DNA of 64,000 bases from Viscum album (GCA_963277665.1 OY728153.1:276866250-276930249), one strand, 5' to 3'. Numbered from the stretch's first letter, positions 1-12,600 are shown. Translations and numbers: made by a program. Notes: a model not told the origin generated them from the sequence alone.

Positions 1-2842
1 TAAACCATTTACAGTTAAAAACGGGAACTTTAATTTTAAAGTAATCAACCTCCCATATGTCTTCAATCACTCTATAATATGAATTTGATGCAGAAATTGG
101 GTTTTTGTCCTTAGCACTCGAAAAATGCATTGCTTCTGCAAACACCAATACACCACTATTCTGAACTGCACTTCTATTGTCCTGAGCTTTTGTATAAAAT
201 GTATAACCATTAATGTCATAACCAGACTATGTTATCACATTTAAACATGGACCACCCACTATCCATTATAATGTCTCTGATACATCTGATCTACCAAGAA
301 AAGCCTTTTTAATCCATGACAAAAAAGTTTTGTTGTGCTCATTCAAAATCCACATTTCATTCTTCTTTGGATGACATTGTTTCAACTCATTAATGTGCAA
401 TGTGATATATGGTTGAGCATCAGCTATGTTCTTCAAGATGTATGATTCTAACTTCTTCATCTGTTCAGCTGACAATGATTTGACTTTCAAGACGTGAATC
501 CCCTTTCCCTCATTATTAAATCGTTCATGGCGAGATGGAGGCAAACCTAGGTGTTGCGCCGTAGCCAAGTAGCTCGTACAAAACTCTGCTACCTCCTCAG
601 AAATATACTTTTTAATAATGGAGGCTTCAGGTCGATATAGATTTTTAACATAACCCTTTAATATTTTCATATACCTTTCGAAAGGATACATCCAACGAAG
701 ATATACAGGTCCACAAAGCTTTATTTCTCGAACCAGATGAATCATTAAATGCACCATTATATCAAAAAAAGTTGGAGGAAAACACATTTCCAATTGACAA
801 AGTATTAAAATTGCATCCTTTTCCAAAATTTTCAAAGCATTCACATCAATCGCCTTGTTACAAATTGAATTGAAAAAATAACACAACTTCATTATAGTCT
901 TTCTGACACGAATGGGCAATATTCCACGCAATGCAACTGGTAGAATTTGTTGCATCATGACGTGACAGTCATGTGATTTCATACCTATCAACTTCAAGTC
1001 CTTCATTGAGACAAAAAATTTTACATTAGAAGAATAACCTTGAGGCACATTGGTATCATGAAGACACTGACAGAAGCTAATTTTCTCCCTCTTCGATAAT
1101 GTATGACACACCGGGGGAAGAAATGTTCGTCTTCCTTTAGGAGTGGGAGCTAACTCCAAACGTATTCCCATTGATAGTAAGTATAATCTTGCATTCAACC
1201 CATCTTTAGTCTTTCCTTTAATGTCTAACAATGTTCCAATCAAAGAATCACATATATTCTTCTCCATGTGCATGACATCAATATTATGTTTAACTTCATG
1301 ATACCTCCAATATGGTAGCTCAAAAAATAATGACCTTTTCTTCCAAATATGTCTATCATTACCAGATTTCTGTGTCTTTCCCAATGTCACGTCATGGTTT
1401 TTCACCCTCTCAAAATACAGATCATGGGATAAAGGTTTTTGAGCAGTATCAAATTCTTGTGATCCATTAAATTCCTTTTTTAGTCTTTTATAAGGGTGTT
1501 CCATAGGCAAAAACTTTCGATGACCCATGTACACTGTTCTCCTCCCATGATGCAATTGACAATAGGACGTCTGTTGTTCACAAATTGGACATGCTTTATG
1601 CCCTTTAACACTGTATCCAGACAAATTTCCATACACTGGGAAGTCATTTATAGTGAACAGAATCACTGCATGCAGTTGAAAATATTCCATTTTATAAGAA
1701 TCATACACCCTAATACCATCAGCCCATAACAGTTTCAAATCATCAATCAACGGTGAGAATTAAACATCAATATCATTACCGGGATTCTTTGGACCAGAGA
1801 TCATTATACTCAACATGACATATTTGCGCTTCATACAAACATCAGGAGAGAGGTTGTAAATTACCAATAAAATAGGCCATGAACTATGTGTGCTACTGAG
1901 TGTTCGGTATGGATTCATTCCATCTGTGCACAACCCTAGTCTGAGATTTCTTATTTAATTTCCAAATGTAGAATACTGCACATCAATTTTCTTCCATTGT
2001 GGACAATCCGCTGGATGACGTATTTTTACATCACATACCCGCTCTTCAGCATTCCATCTTAACCTTTTTGCATCATGTGAATTAGCAAATAAACGTTTGA
2101 AACGATTAATTATAGGAAGATACCAAAATACCTTTGAAGGGAGCTTTGTAATCTCTACATCACCCTGTGATTTTTCTTTCACCTTATACCGTGATGTCCC
2201 ACATTTTGGACACTCTGACAGAAATTCATATTCCTTACTATATATAATGCAGTCATTCGGACAGGCATGTATTTTCTTGTATCCCAATCCCATCGGGCTT
2301 AATATTTTCTTGGCTTTGTAATGTGAATCTGGAAGATCGTTATCTTTTGGAAGGATGTCTTTCATCAATTGTAGCAGCTCTGTAAAACTTCTGTCACTCC
2401 ATCCATGCTTCGTTTTTAGGTTAATCAATCTTAACACCGCCGACAGAACCGTAAAATCTGTACAACCGGGATATAATGGTTTTTCAGCATCACCATATAG
2501 ACGTGCAACTGTCGGTTCTATCTCAATTTGTTCTGCTACAATATCGCGAATCATTTCTTCAATTCCATCGGAGTTACCATCTTGCGAATCATCATCATCA
2601 GTGACATTCCATCCAGTTTCACCATTCCAAATCCAAGGGCTGTAACTCGGATTAAAACCATGACATATCAGATGATCTTTTATCTCTCTACTTTTCAACT
2701 TCTTCATATTCACACATTTCAGGCATGGACAGAAAAAAATGTCAGTACTTGGAACATTTCGTTTTGCAAATTCCAAAAAGGCATCAACACCTTCCTCAAA
2801 TTCATTGCTCATTCGATGTGCCGTAATCCAACTTCGACTCAT
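1..2842 (-). pseudogene. TNP2-like CACTA transposase, one frame with four stop codons, C-terminus outside the window
   Basis: The start at 2842 fits the family because the first residues (MSRSWITAHRMSNEF) open the transposase-associated zinc-binding domain, which continues with CPCLKC and a later H..CHGF. The TNP2 core follows, with DGMNPY, SGPKNPGNDIDV and NDFPVYGNLSGYSVKGHKACPIC. Next come a DUF4218-like region (roughly 1000-550; PPTFFDIMVHLMIHLV, RWMYPFERYM) and the start of a DUF4216-like region (below about 230; GYDINGYTFYTKAQD). All parts share one frame. It is broken by stops at 1955-1957, 1760-1762, 266-268 and 227-229, with no frameshift that I can see. The enzyme would bind element ends in the nucleus and catalyse cut-and-paste transposition. 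As it stands it cannot make a full protein, although introns were not modelled and could remove some stops. Confidence 0.9.
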
Positions 2843-4517
2843 TATTACCTATAACAAATATCAACAAAAAAATATATATTTTTAAGATAAGACAAAACAT
2901 CTTTATATGAAAAAAATCATAATTTGAATGTAAACCAATTTAAAATATAAAACAAATCTTGAAAGTAGTAGTAGTTTTCATAAGTACCCAACACTAAATA
3001 GCTATACATCGTAAGTGTCATGTTAAAAATATGAATATAGACCATTTGTTTTATGTTTAATAATATTGTCATATTATCTGATCATTCTGATTATATATTA
3101 GAATTACTATATCCTTTTGATCCGATATATAATCTAAGGACATTAATATTTCTTTAGAAAAAGTAATGTTAATATCATGGTAATGTAAAAAAAAGTATAT
3201 GTCAAACTATATATATGTAATACCAATAAAAAAATACATATTTGTTTGGCCTGGGTTTCACACATAAATCAACTCATCTCACAGATTAAATTTTTGAATC
3301 ATCCTACATAATACTTATTTTTATAACTTAGGGAATGAAAATAATAAAAGTTTTGATTTATGATACTCATTATGGGTAAACAAGATATATATAAATATAA
3401 TATCTAATCTCATAAAAAGATATCCATGGGGGTATAAGAGAATACACAAAGCACATGATCAAAAAGATAAGTGAAACAGTTCTATATAATCATAGATCAT
3501 AAAACCTGAGTCCAAGTATAACAATTTTAGCATAACATAAGACATGATTTATATGATAGTGGGAACATGATTTAAAAAACCTTATTCACAAGATCACAAC
3601 ATTGGTATGTGGAATAACATAAGAGTGTGGCACAAACATAATCATCTAAGTCATAAAATATGTCAAGGGAAAACATAGTTTCATTCACCTCATATTGGGA
3701 TATGTTAATCAGCTTTCCTATAATTTATTATAATATTTCTTACCAGGCACATCACATAACACATTGGAGATGACTGAAAGAAGAAATGTATTATTAGACT
3801 CACCATGAGTCCAGAATGAAATATTTGATTGTAATAGGTATGAATTGATATTTTTATGAATGCAGATGAAAACAGATGATGGTTTTCTGATCTAGGAGTT
3901 CTAAAAATCATAATTTTTTGAAAAAATATTATGATGTAAGAATGTTGAATGAAATTTTAAGGATAGGTATTACCGATTGTACCTGGTCCAATTTCATTCA
4001 TGAAAATAATTTTCTGGAAAATCATATTGAAAATATGATTTTAAGAAAATAAGTACTACCAATCTTCATCCAGAAAGACACATTCCAGCTAAGTAGGAAA
4101 TAATAATGTTGCTGGAAGAATGGAACGTTACAGATCCACCCATTATTTTTCATATTTTGCTGAAGCTAATCCACAATGCTTTAATAATAATTTGCGAGTT
4201 GAATGTTGCGAGTTGAATGAACATAATAACCATTTGCAATAAAAAAATTCCACGCGATTAAAAAATGAACGAAAAGCACATCAAGAATCGAAAAAAAAAA
4301 CGAACGAAATAAATTCATGGAAGGCTTACTTGAATGTCGCGAGTTGAGATGATAGATCCGAGAGCAGTGAAGAAGATAAAAAATGAAGCCAAAATGAGTG
4401 TAATGCAGGCGATCGACGAGCCGATTACGGTTTACTGCGCAAGAGAGAGACGAGCCGGCGACTGTCAATCGAAAAAATCGTAAATGACAGAACACGGGCT
4501 TTAATTTTTTTAAATGC
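2843..4517. other. Non-coding 5' region of the CACTA element
   Basis: This lies between the transposase start and the subterminal repeats and is AT-rich. I see no convincing exon. The open stretches at 3705-3911 and 4181-4495 on the minus strand resemble no transposon protein I know. Promoter and leader of the transposase should lie here on the minus strand. A second CACTA protein (TNPA type) could be hidden in short exons, but I cannot support one. Confidence 0.5.
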
Positions 4518-4980
4518 TTTATAACGTCGGTTATTATATAACCGATGTTATAAACTATTTTTTATCTTTTTTACGTCAGTTATCCTAAAACCGACGTAAA
4601 AAGGCTCCCGCCCTTTGGTTTTTTACGTCGGTTATTTGATAACCGACGTAAAAAACACGTAGATCTCGGGTTTTTTTACGTCGGTTATTTGGAAACCGAC
4701 GTAAAAAACCCCCCGGGGCTTTGGTTTTTTACGTCGGTTTCCAAATAACCGACGTAAAAAACCCGACATTGACGCGTTTTTTACGTCGGTTATCAAAATA
4801 ACCGACGTAAAAAACCCCCTGCGCATTGGTTTTTTACGTCGGTTATCAAATAACCGACGTAAAAACCCAACAGGCGCGATTTGTAACGTCGGTTATTAAA
4901 ATAACCGACGTGAAAAATCTACTCGCCGCATTCTTACGTCGGTTATATATAACCGACGTAAAAAATGGTGACGTAAAAAA
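4518..4980. repeat. Subterminal array of about nine palindromic 52-bp repeats
   Basis: Nine near-palindromes start at about 4518, 4567, 4619, 4671, 4725, 4777, 4829, 4881 and 4931, with a half copy at 4968-4980. Each has a left arm TTTTTTACGTCGGTTAT, a short centre of 2-5 bases, and a right arm ATAACCGACGTAAAAAA. Spacers of about 15 bp differ in sequence. CACTA elements carry short subterminal repeats bound by their own TNPA-type proteins, and this array is in the expected place. The palindromic unit and regular 52-bp spacing would suit a dimeric binder or phased binding. Unit 2 carries CAGT instead of CGGT. The other arms are nearly identical despite two CpG sites each. Confidence 0.9.
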
Positions 4981-4997
4981 CTATTTCTGCACTAGTA
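4981..4997 (-). repeat. CACTA terminal inverted repeat end
   Basis: Read on the minus strand from 4997 the sequence is TACTAGTGCAGAAATAG. This matches the plant CACTA end CACTAGTGCAGAAA except for a C-to-T change at the first base. The change could reduce end recognition. The boundary is supported by integrase-related coding similarity that resumes directly at 4998. Confidence 0.75.
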
Positions 4998-5440
4998 AGA
5001 TTTTCTACCTAATCAGAATAGAAGATGGTGCTTTTGTCCCTCAGTATCATTTGGGGGCATTGAATCAATTAATTTTGTTATCTTTTACAAAACAGATGAT
5101 GCTTTTGGACCAACTACTTGGAAGAGTATTGCACCATCCCTTTTGGAGGATAAATCAATAACAGTCAGTATGTATTTGAAATTCTTGTATGTATCCAGAG
5201 GGTATGTCCCTACAACATCCATTCCCCATATGTAAAATGGAAAAGAGTACATGGATGTATGATTCAAATCTTGGGGTTGATGGATGAATCTGGAAGGCAC
5301 TTGGTACCAGTGACATTTCATGGTTAATTCTATAAAAACGAGTGTCATAAATGTCCATAATTGTTTAAGCCTTCATATTTGATCAAAAATCTAGTTCCTT
5401 GACATGTGGGCGCCATATGATCCAACATGTACTTCTCCTA
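4998..5440 (-). pseudogene. Tat-type gypsy integrase remnant, cut by the CACTA insertion
   Basis: The minus strand reads through a zinc-binding region with a GEVHVGSYGAHM patch (family EVHEGSFGTH) and CHWYQ. It then shows FPFYIWGMDVVG, where the first catalytic Asp follows WGM as in Tat integrases, and YILTVIDLSSK. After a frame change, QMILRDKSTIFYSD follows, which aligns with the second catalytic Asp region (family ISDNGT.F.S). Similarity ends at 4998, exactly at the CACTA terminus, so the catalytic Glu part is missing. Integrase would insert the cDNA copy into chromosomes; this remnant is inactive. Confidence 0.8.
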
Positions 5441-6759
5441 TAGTAGTCACAGTATCCTCTTTGTTGACTCATCTGAGAAGGAATCCACAAAATAATAATT
5501 TATAGATGCCTTTCTAGTGATTTTTTCCCTTATAAAGAGTGAATTCAACTACTCTCCATTAGATTTTCTCTTTCCTATCTCTATCAAGTGGGAGTATTGT
5601 ACACTGGGAAATTCTGATGATTGTTTCATCCTAGTTCATATCTACTAAAGATGTTTCTGCACTTTCCAATGCATTTTAGTAGGTTTTGTAAAATCATAGG
5701 ACATGATTTAATGTTGGTTTTGAGAGGAACTAAACCATCAACCCTCAAACATACTCATGTTAGGGATTAGCTCAACTTTTTTGATGGCATAATTCCCATT
5801 GATATGATTGATTACCTAATCTAAATCACCTTTCACTTCTATATTTTCCACTATTATTTGGAGTTATAGTTCCTACTCCATAATGATGGCCATATATTCT
5901 ACCTCATTATTGGTACAACCATTTAACATCAGAAAGGTGTAGGGAGAGAAAGTGTATATAGAGAAATGAGCACAATCCTTGAACTAACTTTTCGGAGGTT
6001 AGGTTCTTCCATTATCATCCCTACTGGAATATTTGATGCACCACGAAAAATAAATTTCTCATTTTTGGGGTCCACCTTTATTGGAAAATATCTCTTCATA
6101 TGGTAGATTAGTATTTAATGACGTCATTATTATCGATGGGTGTTCTGCATGGAAATATTCTAACCCATGGCCTTTCACTACTTTTTGAGGGATGAATTAT
6201 TTATTGTTCTTCTACAGGATAATTTTCCATTGTGATAGATGTCCTCTCAGCATTGGGAGGGATATGATATATTTGAGTGGTTTATTGTAAGAGATCAATT
6301 GGACCTTATAGTGCTGCATGTAGTGCCATAGTTTTTTTACATTAAAGATTAATTCTAGTTAGTTTTTCTCGATATCAGAATAATAAGTCTTACTATCAAT
6401 CATGGTTTGAATGAGGTAATGGAAGATTTTTTTCATTCCCAGTGTCTCTCTTTTGTTAATGGATTAAACCTAGTGATCTCTCTAGTGATATCATATATAA
6501 GGTGAGTGGATTTACCTCGATGAGATACATTAATAATAGTGGACTCAAGAGGTACTTCATGAGGGTTTCAAATCCATCCTGTAATTTAATGTTCCATTGA
6601 TGTTTGACCACCATATTCATTATTTAGGTGATGGGAAAGCACTTTCATAAAATGTTGGCTATAAAACGTCGGATATAGGGAATATTTCCCTGATGTCCTC
6701 TCAACAATTGATAGTTTCATGTCTGTGACATACTAAAAATATCTTTTTTTTCATAGGGT

Positions 6760-7100
6760 AATTTTGATACCATGATGGTGTACAATGAAGATGATAAACT
6801 TCCCCAAGGTTACTCGAAATCATATTTTAAGGGTTTAATATTATGGATATATTTTCATATCTTATTGAAGATAGTCTATAGTTTAGAAAAGTGGTTGGAA
6901 CATTGCTAGAAATTTACCACTATATCATCATCGTGGAATTCAATACACTTCCCCGTTAATGGTTTCAGGATGTGGTGCATGGTATGTTTGTTTGTAGAAC
7001 CAATATTTTTCAAGTTAAAGGGAATTACCCAATATAAAAATACTCTTTCGGGGACCTGATGGGTATGGATTCTTCATCATCATGGGCCTTCCAAATTTTG
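6760..7100 (-). pseudogene. Tat-like gypsy reverse transcriptase remnant
   Basis: The minus strand shows NIGSTNKHTMHHIL (family LKNAG.TYQRAM), then GKCIEFHDDDIVV in place of the catalytic Y.DD block. After a degraded stretch comes PLKYDFEVTLGKF followed by IFIVHHHGIKI (family KC.FGV.SGK.LGFIV..RGIE). Several stops interrupt it. These blocks are reverse transcriptase motifs at and downstream of the catalytic aspartates. It is clearly non-functional. Confidence 0.7.
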
Positions 7101-8829
7101 TTATACCCTAAAATGATATACATGAAGGATATGTATTAGTAACCAATTGATGCATCAATTATGAGTTCTATGATTTGAACCAGCAAAACAGCTTTTGGAA
7201 AATGTCAGTTGAGATCATAGAAGTTTATGAAAATCTGATTTTCTAATTTTTAATATTCACTATTGATATGTTTGATTTATATTTTGGATATAAAACCTTT
7301 TGAATAAATTTTTCCTTGATGTTATAATACATTTCATCATATATTTTAGAGGTGTGAGTCAGGTGTGTCCTTTTGGCTGCTTGTTTCTATCCTCGATGAC
7401 TTTCTGGAAAACTCAAGTGAGGGGTGGCTACCTTATGGTAATGGCCTATAATCTCTATATAATTTCAAATGAGAATGTCCTTGTGATTCTTCAGGAAAGA
7501 GGTATATACCTAATGTTATGAAGAAGTAATGACTGTAATAATTAGAGTAGTTCATGGATCTTGATCTATACCCAGATTTATATCTAGGAGTTCATCCATA
7601 GTGGTGGAGGTTCCTTTCTCAAATGATATAGGGGAATCCATGAGGTATTCCTCTACTTAATCATCATAAATCTTTCCTTCTTTCACCACTTCCTGGGATT
7701 TATGTGATGAAGAAATATTATCATAGATAGGGGAGGAGTCATCATTTGGTCATCCAGAAGATGTAGCAATCATTTCTAGATCAATCAATTGAAGAAGTCA
7801 TTTTCGGAGCTCTGGAGGGAATATATGGGACTAATAATGATCATTTATTTCTTCCCCTATTTACCTGAAAAATTATTCTACCATAGACATTGATTTTTTT
7901 TGAAACATCTCATTTCTCATCCATGTCTAAAATGAAGAATTTAGCTTGAATGATGAACTTACTAACTTTCACAAATACATCCTCAATAAGTCCTCAGGGA
8001 TATTTTACTAATTGGTTGACTGATTGTAGTGACACTCTAATTGGTATGAGTTCTTCAAGCACCATATATGAAAACACACTCAATGACACATTGTTTATGA
8101 TGGCTCATAAATAACATAGGGTTCTTCTGAAGTTACATTCCTCAACTATGCATAGAATTTAAAAGCTCATATGGTCTCTAAATTTTGGTGGGATTTTCTA
8201 CTGAAAAATTTCAAAACACTCTTAATTCTAGGAGATGATTTCTAGGTTTTCCATTTTTACTTTGTCTGAAAGGATCTCTTTGAGAAATTTTTCACAAGTG
8301 GGAATTTGAGTGATTGTCTTAGAAAAAGGAATGTTGATGTGAAATTTCATGAAAATCTCCAAAATCATCCTGTATTTTCCTTCAATTATTTCGTTTCTTC
8401 TCCTTCTAGGAAAGAAATTGGTGTTTTATAGGGTGGTGGAGCATCATAAACTTCTTACTTTGGGTTCTTTGGGATTTGTGTTTTCAAGGGTTCCTCATGT
8501 GGTATTTTTCGGAGCGATTCCATAAAAATATTTTTTGATTAATTTTTTTTGGGTATTTTGAGTTCCTCGTTTTTTTTTCATCTCCTCTACATGGTTTCTG
8601 AAAATCTATCACTTTTCCACTCCATATAACCACTTCAATTTCCTCTTCCCTTGGGTATGCCTCTATTTTAATTGGTAGAGTACCTGGAAATATCGTTGAA
8701 AAAATCATCGATATCTAAACCATTGAATGATAAATGTTTCAAAGGTCCACCCATTGATTCTGAATTTCTGTTTTTTTGGTTGTCATCCTCTGATATTCCA
8801 CTTAAAAAGGATCATAGTATATTTTTTAG
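7101..8829. other. Degenerate internal region between gag and reverse transcriptase
   Basis: By position this should be the protease and N-terminal reverse transcriptase part of the minus-strand gypsy remnant. I see no protease DSG/DTG motif that I would defend. The plus strand is T/G-rich throughout, and the short open frames on it look accidental. Confidence 0.4.
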
Positions 8830-9680
8830 ATAATTTTGAAAAGGTGAAGAGGGATGTTTAGGTCCTCGAGGATGTGGATGGAATATTTGATGTGCTCTTA
8901 GAGGAAAGGGTGGTTGTGCTTCATATTGTGGTGGTCAGGGAATATGATTCATTGGTGGATATCCTTGTGGTCCTTGATTATAGAAAGGTTCATGACCACT
9001 TCTTTATTGAAAATACCTCAGATTATTCGACTATTATTATTGTGTGGGTCTCTATTTGAAATATTGTTGTGGATGGTTGAACTGTTGATTTTTTTATTAC
9101 ATTTACATAATTAAAATCTTTATTAGGTTGTTCATTAAATGTTTCTATCTATTATTGATAGATATGGGGTAGACCACACATTTCTCATGAATAAAATCCC
9201 ATTACAAGAGAAGGATTGGTGTGGAAGTCAGTTGAAATGATTCAAGATTCTTGGTTAGGTCTTTTACTTGTGATGATAGTTGGATAGTCTCTTAGAATTT
9301 GTGGATACCATATCAAGTTGGTCTACAATAACTCTAAAATAGGATGGCATTGTGATAAACTTCATAAAAATAGTTCTTTTAGATTCATATGTCTTTAATA
9401 GAGGACCTCCATCAGGTGAATCATCGAAAACTATGTGGGCAGATGGATAGAGACCATGGAGGAATATTTGGAGCTTTATATACATTTCTAGTCCATGATG
9501 TGTACACTTAATCATTATATCCTTGAATCTTTCCTAACCATACCATGATGACTCTCCATTTTCTTGAGCAAAGTTTTCCATATAATTATAGTGCATCCAT
9601 GTTCAGATTGGTGGGCAGTATTGGTCTAACAATCTATTGGCTAGCTCATCCCAAGTCATGATTGATATAAGAGAAAAACA
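8830..9680 (-). pseudogene. Athila-like gag remnant
   Basis: The minus strand begins with MTWDELANR near 9660 (family W..LA..FL..Y). After a frame change it shows ENFAQENGESSWYG, a stop, ERFKDIMIKCTHHGLE, and FLHGLYPSAHIVFD with DGGPLLKT. This follows the Athila gag pattern (ES.YEAWERFK....CPHHG, then GG.L..KT). The open part 9515-9264 is the longest clean stretch. Further on, a proline- and glutamine-rich tail (YNQGPQGYPPMNH near 9010-8950) is typical of these gags. The protein would form virus-like particles; here it is disrupted. Confidence 0.75.
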
Positions 9681-9699
9681 ATTAGCTAATTTGTAGATA

Positions 9700-12600
9700 T
9701 GTGTTTTATTAAGAAGGTAAATGCAAAAAAAATTATTGCATAAGAATTTACTATTTGGTTTGGAAAGTTATCACATACATCTAGGATGTTTGAAATGTGT
9801 TCATGGGATCTTCTTACTGAATTCCACTGAATTTTACCATGTTGTGGATCATATGAATGAGTCCATGTTTTATTTATAATGTGTGAGCTTGAGAAGGAGG
9901 GAACATAATTCTTGGTGAAGCACCATGGATTCATGGAAAGCTATAATCTATGATGGTGCATTCTCAGTGTTCCAACTGATCTCCATGAATTAACAGTTGC
10001 ATGTTTAGAAGGTTTTATTGATTTTGACTTGCAAAATTGCTACGACATTCCATTTATTAAAGGTGGTGTTTATAGGGGTACCTTTCGACTTTAGGCTTGA
10101 AGGAAATCTGTTCTTGTGCTTCAAGGTTCGTTGAACGAGTCAAAGGGACCTGATGCATGCACTATTTCGTAAGAAGTAGGGGAAAAATAACATCTGAAGG
10201 AAAAGAGAAAAGGAAAGAAAAGGAAAATGGGGGAAGGGATAGGTAATCTTGAGGTCTTTTTCCAATTATTACCATTATAAGTACTTATAATAATATGTCC
10301 CCATCAACAGTGGAAACAATTTTACATGAATGCATGCATCATTTAATTTTCATGGACTATGGACAAATTAGATTTATTTATTTCCAAAACAACACTTTAT
10401 ACTATGATTTAGTACATTGACAGTACGGGGTTGATCCCATAACAAAAGATAGCTTGAGATAGGCATTTATGGCTTAATCCTTTTGAAGTAGGAGTCCTCA
10501 CAAGTTTGATTTACCTTTGGAAAACTAACTCTACAAGAATTGGGCTTAAGATCAAAGATAAGGAAGGGATTGGAGTCAATTTTTTTGTTTCAGGTAAAGG
10601 ATAATCTATATCCTATATTGGTATCGACTTAATATCTATGCTTTGAAGAAAGAGGAGAACATTAGTTGACTATGATCAAAACAACTTGTTCTACTCATGA
10701 GGTGACAATTTCTTAGCCTGGAAGTAACCACAACCAATGTGAATTAAGATTAGATTCTAATATTGGAAGTGATATAGGCTATTGGTCATAGCCTAATAAA
10801 ATCTAATCATGTAAGTGTCTTTCTTTAGATGTTCCTGCGGTCCGGGCAGCTCGAATGAATTGGATAGAAATTTTTTGTTTAAACTGATTACTATTATTAG
10901 AATTCCCATGAAGAGAATTATATATTACTTAAATTTAGACAAACCTACTCTCAAACCCTGCCCTAGGTGGTTTATCCACTCATGGAAGAATTGATTGTAG
11001 ATTGATAAAGCATTTAAATTATTCTTAACATGCCAACATAGAGTGAGATTAAATGATTGAAAACACCCAATTATTTAGATTAACCAATCAATGAACCTGA
11101 AACCTAGAACAAGAAATATAGATCTCGAATCCAAACATTATTTTAATCGATTACTTACTTGAAATAGGAACAATGAAAACAATGAAAAATAATAATATTG
11201 TGGATTATCAATGTTCTAAAAGATGAAGGTATAAAGATCAGTGTTGGCGATGAAAATAGGGTTTAATACTTCATCGAAATAAATCCACAATGATTTTATT
11301 AAAGTTAAAAAATGATAAATATTTAAGAAATAAATGTTTGGGGGAGGGAGTTGAAGGGAGTAAGAAAAGAATGAAATAAACACACACTATCCAACCTCTT
11401 AAATCCTATTAGTGACTACTGTATATGTAGACAATAAATTTTATGATGAGTAATTGGTATTCATGTTGTATAATGATCATTCATGGTTTTCTCTACAAAT
11501 TTTGAATCTGTGCCTATCTCGCATGAATCTCATCCGAGATTAAGAAATTTGGCTTTTCTTACACCGTGGAACGACATGTTAAATCGTGAATCTTCTTTTA
11601 TTTGGATTATTTTGATAGGGAGAAGTGATTTGAATGAAACACATCATGGATAGGTGATTCAAGTCATGTATGTATGGCTTGCATTGTGTAATGATGATGC
11701 ATTCCATGAATCTTTTCATGGCTTGAAATTCTTCATGACTTGGTGTTCATAGCTTGCATTATGTGATGATTCGATACTATATATTTTTTAATGTTGTTTT
11801 ATCATGTGTAATAGAAAATTTCTATCATTTTATGTATTTTCGTATTTTGAACCTCAAAATCCTCTTACTTATAATAAACAACACATGCCAGGTGCTTTAT
11901 CAAGTAAATCATTGAAAATTCTTAATAAAAAGATATATATAAATATATGTGTGTGTGTTTTTATCTTATAACGTTTCATAACCCTTTAATATCATAGTAA
12001 AGGGGGAAAATTGAGATTCATTGTAACCCATATGGTGATGTTTTTGTACCAGAATGATATTTACTTCTGAGCCATTTTCAATAAAGGATCATCTAATATC
12101 AATTTCATTTATCCTTTAAGATATATACAAGGGCCTAACATGTCCTTGTATGAAAAAATACTCACCCTAGACTATAGAAGACATGAATTTAAGGAATTAT
12201 TGAGGGTTCCTTTGGTTCATTGTATAGTTATGTATCTGTAACCTCAAAATTAAACTCTTAAGGGATTGATCAGTCCTCGATAAGTTATTCCCAGAGATCT
12301 TTTGATTGACTCAAATATTCTAGGAATGAAAAACTATATGGTACCATAGCTAATTTTTTCAAAACTTCAAATTTATTGTCTAATGGGTTTTTTTCATGGA
12401 ATGGGGGTGATATTTCATAGTTTCATTTGGAGGTGAAGTATCAGATGTAGATGTATTATCTCTTGGAATAAGAGTATAATGTGGTTCCACTCTTAGTGGA
12501 TGAGGATGACTAGGTCTGCCTACATGATGAGGTTGATTATGTGGAGGTGTATCCTCTAATAGATATTCTAGGATTATCATGTCCAAGTATACCCTATTTC

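Larger units (their letters stand above)
1..4997 (-). mobile_element. CACTA (En/Spm) DNA transposon, one end and most of the transposase
   Basis: The minus strand carries, in order, a near-canonical CACTA terminus at 4997, an array of palindromic subterminal repeats, about 1.6 kb of non-coding DNA and a TNP2-type transposase frame that runs off the left edge. This is the usual layout of a plant CACTA element. The other terminus lies outside the window, so length and target duplication cannot be checked. The element interrupts an integrase remnant of a gypsy retrotransposon immediately to its right. Its coding frame is far better preserved than the surrounding repeats, so it is probably a relatively recent arrival. 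Confidence 0.9.
4998..9700 (-). mobile_element. Decayed Ty3/gypsy retrotransposon, Tat/Athila branch
   Basis: Minus-strand remnants occur in the order gag (about 9680-8830), reverse transcriptase (7100-6760), integrase (5440-4998), as expected for a gypsy element. Stops and frameshifts are frequent. The stretches 5440-6760 and 7100-8830 should hold RNase H and protease but I recognise no firm motif there. A minus-strand open segment at 8484-8708 has an IWSGKV-like patch resembling the LRSG linker after gag in this branch. I could not find LTRs. The gag resembles Athila while pol resembles Tat, so two nested elements are possible. Confidence 0.7.

Noticed and set aside
1496..2854. Plus-strand open frames of 74-108 residues
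   Set aside because: They lie antisense to the well-supported TNP2 transposase frame.
4181..4495. 104-residue minus-strand frame as a possible second CACTA protein
   Set aside because: The composition is ordinary and no TNPA-like motif is visible; it is too short to claim.
4632..5161. Open frames with repeated ITDVKN-type peptides across the palindromic array
   Set aside because: They are translations of the 52-bp CACTA subterminal repeat on either strand and have no independent support as proteins.
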